Of a stretch of DNA of 64,000 bases, positions 50,013 to 56,870 are shown piece by piece. The position numbers and the translations under genes were made by a program. The notes under the pieces are model-generated. The model ran no database searches and was not told where the DNA came from. It saw only the letters and a program-made list of their open reading frames with translations. Each line of letters opens with the position of its first letter. Positions within the stretch are counted from its first letter, which is position 1. Source of the DNA: DATMBF01 sp035559595 (GTDB lineage: Bacteria > Bacteroidota > Ignavibacteria > UBA10030); the NCBI GenBank assembly GCA_035559595.1, contig DATMBF010000028.1, positions 124,001-188,000 of the forward strand. Direction: 5' to 3'.

Positions 50013-50548
50013 TTCCGTCGAGTGCTTTTCCGTTTCTTCGTCTTTGGTCCTACCCGAGGATTCCGCTTGGGTGATGTACCGCTCAACGATCCGCGCTCCG
50101 AGCCTCCCGATTGGGCAGAAGGAAGAATATTCTCTGTTAACGACAAGGCGATCCCTGAAAGCATCACTTCGGGACCAAGTGTTGTGAAGTCGCCGGAAAG
50201 AATCGCCCGATCTACATTGGCATAGAGCGAGCAACCCCCTTCGCGTTCGATGATGAGACCCGACAGCTTTCCATTGTGCTCACCGACAAACGTGATCTCC
50301 CCCAACATCTTGCTCACGACATAGCCGGTGCAAAAATGCAGCTGAAGGTGGGCGTTCGGCGTGTAGACCGAAACAAGACTGCCTTTCCTTTTGCCGATGG
50401 GTATATCGGGATAAATCTCCAGGGCCATGGAGCGCCCAGTCTTGCGGTTCTCGATTTCAAATCGATAATTGTTCCCGCGATGTTTGGGCACAACGCCAAG
50501 GATGCCCGAAATATGCTCGATATCATCGGCGCTGAATTGGAATTCCAT
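50009..50548 (-). CDS. Uncharacterised protein upstream of ybeY
   Basis: 179 residues from the ATG at 50548, with AAGGA about ten bases upstream; no family recognised. The first 145 residues look like a compact mixed alpha/beta domain (MEFQFSADDIEHISGILGVV, SLVSVYTPNAHLQLHFCTGYVV, LSGLIIEREGGCSLYANVDRAILS), the last 35 are Ser/Gly and then strongly basic (RVGPKTKKRKSTRRK), as in nucleic-acid- or ribosome-binding tails. There is no signal peptide. The stop overlaps the ybeY start by three bases of GTGA, so a role near ribosome maturation is possible. Expression is probably controlled by the leader at 50580-50718. Confidence 0.75.
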   Translation of the reverse strand: MEFQFSADDIEHISGILGVVPKHRGNNYRFEIENRKTGRSMALEIYPDIPIGKRKGSLVSVYTPNAHLQLHFCTGYVVSKMLGEITFVGEHNGKLSGLIIEREGGCSLYANVDRAILSGDFTTLGPEVMLSGIALSLTENILPSAQSGGSERGSLSGTSPKRNPRVGPKTKKRKSTRRK

Positions 50549-50579
50549 CCAACCGAATCCTTCCTTCACGGAAATGCAC

Positions 50580-50621
50580 AAAAAAACCCCGAACTCCCAT
50601 CAGAGGACGTTTTCTCGGGGT
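50580..50621 (-). terminator. Rho-independent terminator between MBL gene and ybeY operon
   Basis: Stem ACCCCGA/TCGGGGT (arms 50615-50621 and 50586-50592, 22-base loop with an internal CTC/GAG pair) followed on the minus strand by seven T. It lies 31 bases before the ATG at 50548 and about 100 bases downstream of a predicted promoter. Confidence 0.8.
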
Positions 50622-50718
50622 ACATGAGATCGATACTGCAATCTTTAGGAGTCTGGCGCGTCGTTCTTGGAACCTCCGAGCCTGCAATGACGATTTCCGG
50701 CCTTCGACATGAGCCGTA
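50580..50718 (-). ncRNA. Candidate small RNA or attenuator leader of about 140 bases
   Basis: A promoter (50724-50754) begins just past the MBL stop and a strong terminator ends at 50580, defining a transcript of roughly 140 bases with no normal gene in it. It can form a GTTC-CAA-GAAC hairpin (about 50662-50672) within a larger GGAG/CTCC pairing and contains a 21-codon open frame (50645-50710, starting MSKAGNRHC). I do not recognise it as SRP RNA, 6S RNA or a known riboswitch. It could be an independent sRNA or a leader controlling the downstream operon. Confidence 0.4.
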
Positions 50719-50723
50719 CATAC

Positions 50724-50754
50724 GCAATATAACCATGCTCAACCTCAGAGTCAA
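50724..50754 (-). promoter_or_regulatory. Bacteroidota-type promoter of the leader/ybeY operon
   Basis: Minus strand TTG (50754-50752), 20 bases, TATATTGC (50731-50724), the same octamer found in the DUF4835 promoter. It starts four bases after the MBL stop codon. Predicted transcription start about 50718. Confidence 0.6.
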
Positions 50755-50757
50755 GGA

Positions 50758-51657
50758 TCATATCGTAATTGTCATATTCTCGGTCGCTGCTTCGCATTCG
50801 AACTTGTATCCCCTGCTTTTCACTTCCTTCTTGCACTTCTTGAGGATATCGTCCACTTTGTCGTCACTGTGGTTTTGATCGTGATGGAAAAGGTACAATC
50901 GCTTGACGTTCGCTTCCGCGGCGATCCGAAGCGTGAAGAGGTAATGTGAGTGACCCCAGCCAACACGATCAATGTACTCATCAGGGGTGTAGGTGGCATC
51001 ATGAATGAGAACGTCTGCATCGCGGCAGAAGTCAACGACTCGCTGGTTGGGGTCACTATCATTCGTGGTGAATTTCTCTATCACTATCTTTTCAAAATTC
51101 GTCAACTGATCTGCTATCCCCCGATCGAAAGGTTCATTGTCGCTGATATACACAAGGATCTTGCCTTTATACTCTAACCGATATCCGACAGTAAAGCCGG
51201 GATGATTCACGTAGATTGTGCGTACCTTCGCCTCGTAAATCCGTAGTTCCTCCTCTTCGCCGATTGGAACAAACTTGATCTTTGCTTTCAGTTCATGGAG
51301 TTGGACCGGGAAGTAGATACGGTTCATTTGTTCGGCGATAATCTCGCTCAGAGGTTTCTCGGGTCGCTCCGTTCCGATAATAGTCAACTCATTACCCGAG
51401 ATGAATGCCGGCTTGAAGAAGGGAAATCCTTGGATGTGATCCCAATGGGGGTGCGTAATCAACAGAAAGGCTTTGACCGACTCGCCGTTGCTGATCAGGT
51501 GATCGCCGAAGTTCCGAATCCCTGTCCCTGCGTCAAAAATGATCAGCTTGTCATCGTCCAGGCGAAGTTCTAAACATGGCGTGTTGCCGCCATAACGGAC
51601 CGTATGCTTGCCTGGAGTAGGAATCGAGCCTCGAACACCCCAGAATTTGAGTCTCAT
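50758..51657 (-). CDS. MBL-fold metallo-hydrolase (PhnP/cAMP-phosphodiesterase-like)
   Basis: 299 residues. Starts MRLKFWGVRGSIPTPGKHTVRYGGNTPCLEL, the usual opening of this MBL subgroup, and carries the metal site LLITHPHWDHIQGFPFF (H-x-H-x-D-H), with further ligands in VYISDNEP, LIHDATYTPDEY, GWGHSHY and LFHHDQNHSDD. Members hydrolyse phosphodiesters of nucleotides or related compounds. Exact substrate unknown. It is the last gene of the run S41-DUF3108-carbonic anhydrase-MBL, 18 bases after the preceding gene. Confidence 0.88.
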   Translation of the reverse strand: MRLKFWGVRGSIPTPGKHTVRYGGNTPCLELRLDDDKLIIFDAGTGIRNFGDHLISNGESVKAFLLITHPHWDHIQGFPFFKPAFISGNELTIIGTERPEKPLSEIIAEQMNRIYFPVQLHELKAKIKFVPIGEEEELRIYEAKVRTIYVNHPGFTVGYRLEYKGKILVYISDNEPFDRGIADQLTNFEKIVIEKFTTNDSDPNQRVVDFCRDADVLIHDATYTPDEYIDRVGWGHSHYLFTLRIAAEANVKRLYLFHHDQNHSDDKVDDILKKCKKEVKSRGYKFECEAATENMTITI

Positions 51658-51675
51658 AGCCGCCCTTCCGATTTG

Positions 51676-52182
51676 TTATTGCCGGTATGATTGCATGTAT
51701 TTCACGTAGTTTTGTGCCGATTGAACGATGCTTTCCCGCTCAAGCGGTGTGAGGTCCCGCCGCACTTTCGCCGGAACACCTGCAACCAATGTCCCCGGTG
51801 GAACCTCAAAGCCTTCCAACACAAGGGCACCGGCCGCAACCAGAGCGTAGTCACCGATTCGCGCATTGTCAAGCACCCGTGCACCCATGCCAATGAGGCA
51901 GTAGTTCCCGACCGTTGCCCCATGAACGATCGCTGCATGTCCAATAGTCACGGAGGAACCAATGCTCAACGGATACCGATCGTGCGTCACATGCAGAACG
52001 CAATTATCCTGCACATTTGTTCTCTCCCCAATTCTGACGAAATTCACATCTCCTCGGATGACAGCATTAAACCAAACGCTTGAATCTTCGCCAATCTCAA
52101 CATCTCCAATAATGTGTGCCCCCTCTGCAAGAAAAACCGAGGCGTGAATCTTCGGCACTTTTCCTTTGTAGGGAATGATCAA
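51676..52182 (-). CDS. Gamma-class carbonic anhydrase / hexapeptide-repeat protein
   Basis: 168 residues from a TTG at 52182. This start has a perfect GGAGGT eight bases upstream, overlaps the preceding TGA by two bases (TTGA), and gives the family's normal beginning (IIPYKGKVPKIHASVFLAEGAHIIGDVEIGEDSSVWFNAVIRGD); a longer ATG frame would overlap 55 bases. Left-handed beta-helix hexapeptide repeats fill most of the protein and the zinc histidines appear in VLHVTHDRYP and TIGHAAIVHGA. It may hydrate carbon dioxide or act as an acyltransferase-like fold; the histidines favour the former. Confidence 0.88.
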   Translation of the reverse strand: MIIPYKGKVPKIHASVFLAEGAHIIGDVEIGEDSSVWFNAVIRGDVNFVRIGERTNVQDNCVLHVTHDRYPLSIGSSVTIGHAAIVHGATVGNYCLIGMGARVLDNARIGDYALVAAGALVLEGFEVPPGTLVAGVPAKVRRDLTPLERESIVQSAQNYVKYMQSYRQ

Positions 52183-53048
52183 CGTGTGGCACCTCCGCGG
52201 TATCTTGGGGGCTCCCATAAGGGGCGATGCCACTTCATCAACTCCACTTTAACACTGCCGAGAATGACGTTCATACGGGCCACGATGGGCATCCGTGCAT
52301 CGTCATTGCTGAACCAGCCTTTGAACCCGCCGGTCAGCCCAAACACACCGACAAAGTTGGCCTCCCCCTCGAAATAGACTGTTTCGACAGGATAATCGAC
52401 AGCGTCAATCTCGACGGGCTCTACCCTGTTCATAAAATTGATAAACGTGTTCACTTGGGCCGTATCGATAAACGTAGGAATATTGAGTTGTTGTGACTGA
52501 CGAACATATCTTCGTGCAAAATAGAAAAGCGAGAGCCCATCCTGGCACTTGTCCGTAACACGGAAGGTGTCGATGCGCTCGACGACATACGTGCTTTTGT
52601 GCGGCTTGGTTCCCTGCTCAACAACAGCCCGCAGGCTGTCGTGATCAAATGTGAATTTACGATAGAAGATCTTCTCTTTCGAACTATCGGCGCTTATCCA
52701 GGAATAGGAGAAGATCTCCTCGTCGAATTCACTGATAAACCGAATATGGAGGTCAACAAAGGGGATGCTGGGATTGGAATCAATTGAGCAGAGCGCTTTA
52801 TAGATCGTCCGACCATCACGCTCCCACCGGTCGAGAACCTGCAGCCGGATCTTTCCAAGGTTGAAGAAAGAATAGCTGACCTTGTATTCAATATCCTCCC
52901 CCACCAACAACAATCCATCATCCTCGACGGCCTGTCTCGTTTCTGCACGAAGCATGCTTACACTTACATCTTCCGCCTGCTTTGCTTTTGAGCCATCGCC
53001 AATGAGCATGCTCGTGCTCAAAAGCAGCGAAGAAAGGAGAGTGATCAC
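52179..53048 (-). CDS. DUF3108-family exported protein
   Basis: 289 residues. A short hydrophobic N-terminus (LLSSLLLSTSMLIGDGS) is followed by the DUF3108 beta-rich fold: GEDIEYKVSYSFFNLGKIRLQVLDRW, IYKALCSIDSNPSIPFVDLHIRFISEF, KSTYVVERIDTFRVTDKCQDGLSLFYFARRYV and VETVYFEGEANFVGVFGLTGGFKGWFSNDDARMPI. The family is periplasmic and uncharacterised; structures resemble lipid- or lipopolysaccharide-binding barrels. It starts seven bases after the S41 peptidase and overlaps the carbonic anhydrase by four bases. Confidence 0.83.
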   Translation of the reverse strand: MITLLSSLLLSTSMLIGDGSKAKQAEDVSVSMLRAETRQAVEDDGLLLVGEDIEYKVSYSFFNLGKIRLQVLDRWERDGRTIYKALCSIDSNPSIPFVDLHIRFISEFDEEIFSYSWISADSSKEKIFYRKFTFDHDSLRAVVEQGTKPHKSTYVVERIDTFRVTDKCQDGLSLFYFARRYVRQSQQLNIPTFIDTAQVNTFINFMNRVEPVEIDAVDYPVETVYFEGEANFVGVFGLTGGFKGWFSNDDARMPIVARMNVILGSVKVELMKWHRPLWEPPRYRGGATR

Positions 53049-53055
53049 GCCGGGG

Positions 53056-54678
53056 TCAGTTCAGCTTTGCTATTTTCTCGGCCTCAGGGAAAAGGCTGAC
53101 TCCCTTTTTGAACTGTGTATCCATTTCCAAAACTATCGGATACCACCCATCGTTTCCCCAGAAGGCACGGGCGATATGTGCCTTCAACCATGTCTTTATA
53201 AAGACGAGATCTTTGGTAAATTCCTTTTCGTCAATCTTGATCTCTCGTGATTCAACAAAGCTCTTGAACTCCTGGATCATCTTATCCCCCACCGAATACG
53301 TATCCCTAAATTTCTTGAAGTCTTTTGCATAGGTCGCTCTGAGGTTTAAGCCGGGTCCGTCTAAGTATTTCACGATAAACTGATAAAACATGTCGCGGTT
53401 CCTGAGAGTAGCGGCGGTCGCGGAGAGCCTTTCACTCTTAACAACGTAGTCCGGTGTGATGCCGCCACCTCCATAGACAATACGTCCGCCGTGTGTTCGA
53501 AATACTGGTTTGGCGGAATCACTTTCGAGCTTGTGTTCAATATTATCCCCCTCGGCTTCCTCTCGCTCGAGCACCTCCCGCGTATAGGCTTCGCGTTCCT
53601 TTCCTTTGAAATCGCGCTGGATGAGCCGGCCGCTTGGCGTGTAATATTTTGCAATTGTCAGGCGGAACGCAGAACCGTCGGCGAGCTTCCATTGACGCTG
53701 CACCAGCCCTTTCCCGAAGCTCGTTTCACCGACAATAAGACCACGATCCCAGTCCTGAACAGCCCCTGCCACAATCTCACTGGCACTTGCCGAGGCAGGC
53801 CCGATGAGAATGACCAGCGGGAGTTGTTCGAATGCATCGCCGGATTTTGCAAAATACACTTCCTCAAACTCCGGCCGACGAGCCTTTGTGTACACAATCT
53901 TCTTTGGCTCACCCTTCTCACCTCCATCCAAGAACTGGTCAGCCATGCGAACCGCTTCCTCCAGATATCCACCGGGATTTCCACGCAAATCGAGAACAAG
54001 TTTTTTCATCCCCTGTTCCCTCAACTTGCGCAGTGCCCGTTCCATTTCCTGCCCCGTTTGTTCATTGAACTTATTCACACTAATGTAGCCGATCTCATCA
54101 TTGATCATGATCGATGTATCGACACTATACAAGGGAATCTCATCCCGAATAATTTCGAATACCAGCGGCTCTTTCTCCGCTGCACGAATGATCGTGACCG
54201 TTACTCTCGTCCCTTTGGGTCCACGCAACTTCTTGACGACATCCTCCTGGTTCATTCCAATGGAGGGATTGCCGTCAATCTTGACAATCTTATCATTCGA
54301 AAGAATTCCGATCTTTGCTGACGGCCCGCCGCCGATGACCTCAACGACCGTAATGGTATCATTGAGGACACGGAAGGAGATACCGATTCCTTCGAACTTG
54401 CCGCGAAACTGCTCGGTGACGTTTTCAAACGCTCGCGGGGGAATGTAGATGGAATGAGGATCAAGCTTTTCGAGCATCGAGGTGATGGCAGTCTCGGTCA
54501 ATTTTCCGATTTCCACCTCTTCAACATAATACTTCTCCGTGTAGCTGAGGACGTCCTGGAACTTCCTCAGTTGCTCATACAGATTATCGCCGGAGATGAG
54601 CTGGTTGATTTCCATTCCGACAAACACACCCAAAAGCACCAGCACAGCGACAACCCAAATCGACACTTGCCTTTTCAT
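53056..54678 (-). CDS. S41-family C-terminal processing peptidase (CtpA-type)
   Basis: 540 residues. One N-terminal membrane segment, a PDZ domain (about 85-165: FRGKFEGIGISFRVLNDTITVVEVIGGGPSAKIGI) and the S41 catalytic core with the Ser-Lys pair: Ser in GPASASASEIVAGAVQDW (about 300) and Lys in GETSFGKGLVQ (about 325). The C-terminus continues beyond the core by about 150 residues. These enzymes trim or degrade periplasmic proteins from their C-termini. It follows the GH57 gene by 22 bases with GGAGAAG before the ATG and begins the cluster that ends with the MBL gene. Confidence 0.95.
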   Translation of the reverse strand: MKRQVSIWVVAVLVLLGVFVGMEINQLISGDNLYEQLRKFQDVLSYTEKYYVEEVEIGKLTETAITSMLEKLDPHSIYIPPRAFENVTEQFRGKFEGIGISFRVLNDTITVVEVIGGGPSAKIGILSNDKIVKIDGNPSIGMNQEDVVKKLRGPKGTRVTVTIIRAAEKEPLVFEIIRDEIPLYSVDTSIMINDEIGYISVNKFNEQTGQEMERALRKLREQGMKKLVLDLRGNPGGYLEEAVRMADQFLDGGEKGEPKKIVYTKARRPEFEEVYFAKSGDAFEQLPLVILIGPASASASEIVAGAVQDWDRGLIVGETSFGKGLVQRQWKLADGSAFRLTIAKYYTPSGRLIQRDFKGKEREAYTREVLEREEAEGDNIEHKLESDSAKPVFRTHGGRIVYGGGGITPDYVVKSERLSATAATLRNRDMFYQFIVKYLDGPGLNLRATYAKDFKKFRDTYSVGDKMIQEFKSFVESREIKIDEKEFTKDLVFIKTWLKAHIARAFWGNDGWYPIVLEMDTQFKKGVSLFPEAEKIAKLN

Positions 54679-54700
54679 AGGGCTTCTCCGAGATACCTAG

Positions 54701-56827
54701 TTATTTGATCTTCCGCATTGTCTGCTTCAACCGCACGGTCCACGCCTTTTCAAGCGTGAATCTCCAGTGAGGAACCACAACCGAACTTTGAAATACTCTT
54801 TCGAACCCTGCTTCTGACAGCGAAACGGTCTCGATAGGAAAACGCCAGAATGTCGTCGGGGATTCTGTTACGATACGGACTTCAAGACCAAGCCACTCGT
54901 CTTTGAGACCAAGCATCGAAAGGTTGGGGAGTTCACCTCGACTCCGCAATCGAGGGTCATCGATACGGCTATTCTGACTGAAGTAGTATCGATCGGGCGC
55001 ATCACCCGCTTGAAGCCCGACATTGAATTCCACCCCGAACCAAACTTCACGGGATTGTTGTTCAAGATTCGTCAAACGATACTCGATGTCCAAATCGGAC
55101 GTGCTTTGGTCAAACGTAATGGATTTCTGCACGCGAATGCGATGACAACTGTCACTTTCCCACAATCCCCCGTCGCGAGAAAGCTCGACTATCGTTTGTT
55201 TCTGTTTCTTCTTGACGCGAACGTGGTATGGCTGGTTGACAAAATCGCCGATTTCCCGATACTTGCATTTCCAGAGATCATCGAGGGTCGTTTGATCGCC
55301 AAAGAAATGATCAATCAGCGTCCCGTGGCGATACCAATCATAATTCACGTGAGTTTGTAACCCCTCCTCTTTCATCAACACGACATCGTGAATACTTATC
55401 ACCTGTTGAGAGGAAGGGGAGACCGCATGTTTCAACTTCCCATGGTAACCTTCCTCCCGGCGAGAAACAATGTCGATCAAGTTAAAGGAAATGGACTTAA
55501 AATCAAGCTCGTAGATAGCACCGCCAAGATCGGGTTTGAAATAGCAATTCAGCAAGGGACTCTCGACGATAATCTCTTCCTTCCCGTCACAATCAAAATC
55601 AGTTGCCTCCGTGCGAATGCGTTTGAGATTCTCCATGCGATCCAATTCGGTTTCGGCGGCAATTAAGTTCTTGTAAATCGGATAGCGGAGATTCGGCAGA
55701 TAGAGACCACCAAAGACTCCGTGCCAGTACGGGTCGTTGCACTGGGCGGCCCAGATCTTCTCGAACGTCTTCGCGATGCGCTTTCCTTTGTGCTTCTCCT
55801 GAACCTTCCTTGCCCGCATCGAAACGCGCATCATCTTTTTGTGCATCTGGTTCGTCTCCGGGTATTTCGCCAGGAAGTTTCGCCAGAATCCCCCCTTGAA
55901 GAACGATTCATATTTCTCCAGCAACCCCTGGTTCTTGAGCAGGTGCTCGAATTCTTCATACAGCGTGAAGTGATGAGCCGGAAGGGCCCAGTGCATCATC
56001 TCTGCATACGAGGCGTTTGGCAAATAGGTTCGTCCAAGAGGAGCGAAGGTCTTGATAGCGTCCTTGAAATGCACGAGGTGAATCCACTCTCGATTGTCCG
56101 TCAATGCTTGAAAGAACTCGCGCAACCATCCGTCAAGGTAAACGTGTTTGTAGGTGTTCGGCCACACACCGAATTTCTCTCCATCATCCGCAAAGACCAC
56201 AAGATTCTTCCCGTCTTCGGTTGCCACACTTCGGAGATAGTCAATCGTTTTCTCTACCGGTTGAAACGGGATGGTGTATCGGAGCATTTTGCTGATGGGG
56301 AAAATCGAAATTTTCCGACCCTGCTCCTCTGTAACGTAATGGCCAAGAAGCTCTTCTTCTGCGAATCCCGCGTATTTGAAGTGCGTATCGTCAATAACAA
56401 TGTAATGCAGATCCGCGTCTGCAATAAACCGCGCGAGATGTTGTTCCCACACGCGCTCCGCTAACCACATTCCCGTCGGCCGCGCACCGAAATGCTTTTT
56501 CGTTGCCCGGGTCAACTTCATCAATTGACCGTGTTTATCGTTATCAGGGATAATGGAGAGAATCGCCTCGTAGTATGCCCCACCCATGATCTCAACTTGA
56601 CCACGCTTTACAAGAGCAGCAATCCGCTTGAGCAGATCGGGACGGTGTTGCACCAGCCACTCCAGCAAAATCCCCGTATAATGCTGAGCTACCTTGACGT
56701 GCGGAAACTGCTCCAAAAGGTCAATAAAGGGACGATAGGCATGTTCATATGCATGCTCAAAGACGGAGTCGAAATTCCCAATCGGTTGGTGGTTGTGTAT
56801 CCCAAGGGCGAGATTAATGTTCTTCAT
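54701..56827 (-). CDS. Glycoside hydrolase family 57 (4-alpha-glucanotransferase/amylase-like)
   Basis: 708 residues from the ATG at 56827. GH57 catalytic regions are in order: LGIHNHQPIGNF near the start, the nucleophile Glu124 in MWLAERVWE and the acid/base Asp214 in VVFADDGEKFG, at positions almost the same as in Thermococcus litoralis 4-alpha-glucanotransferase. The C-terminal half (about 420-708) is a DUF1925/DUF1926-like beta domain, with FDCDGKEEIIVESPLLNCYFKPDLGGAIYEL. No signal peptide, so it should act in the cytoplasm on glycogen-like alpha-1,4 glucans. Activity class (amylase or transferase) needs assay. Confidence 0.9.
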   Translation of the reverse strand: MKNINLALGIHNHQPIGNFDSVFEHAYEHAYRPFIDLLEQFPHVKVAQHYTGILLEWLVQHRPDLLKRIAALVKRGQVEIMGGAYYEAILSIIPDNDKHGQLMKLTRATKKHFGARPTGMWLAERVWEQHLARFIADADLHYIVIDDTHFKYAGFAEEELLGHYVTEEQGRKISIFPISKMLRYTIPFQPVEKTIDYLRSVATEDGKNLVVFADDGEKFGVWPNTYKHVYLDGWLREFFQALTDNREWIHLVHFKDAIKTFAPLGRTYLPNASYAEMMHWALPAHHFTLYEEFEHLLKNQGLLEKYESFFKGGFWRNFLAKYPETNQMHKKMMRVSMRARKVQEKHKGKRIAKTFEKIWAAQCNDPYWHGVFGGLYLPNLRYPIYKNLIAAETELDRMENLKRIRTEATDFDCDGKEEIIVESPLLNCYFKPDLGGAIYELDFKSISFNLIDIVSRREEGYHGKLKHAVSPSSQQVISIHDVVLMKEEGLQTHVNYDWYRHGTLIDHFFGDQTTLDDLWKCKYREIGDFVNQPYHVRVKKKQKQTIVELSRDGGLWESDSCHRIRVQKSITFDQSTSDLDIEYRLTNLEQQSREVWFGVEFNVGLQAGDAPDRYYFSQNSRIDDPRLRSRGELPNLSMLGLKDEWLGLEVRIVTESPTTFWRFPIETVSLSEAGFERVFQSSVVVPHWRFTLEKAWTVRLKQTMRKIK

Positions 56828-56870
56828 GCAGATGCGTGACCCCATTTCATTCAGCGTGAATAGTCTGACG

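Noticed and set aside
50013..50234. Longer ybeY with 74 extra residues
   Set aside because: The extra part lies wholly inside the preceding gene and is absent from the YbeY family; the GTGA overlap gives the normal length.
50645..50836. 63-codon minus-strand frame overlapping the MBL 3' end
   Set aside because: Its first 26 codons are a frame-shifted reading of the MBL gene. Only the last 21 codons lie in the spacer; I kept that as a possible leader peptide, not as a gene.
52183..52233. ATG start for the gamma carbonic anhydrase 17 codons upstream
   Set aside because: It would overlap DUF3108 by 55 bases, whereas the TTG at 52182 has a perfect GGAGGT at correct spacing.
53491..54321. 276-codon plus-strand open frame
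   Set aside because: Antisense to the S41 peptidase; no start signal or motif.
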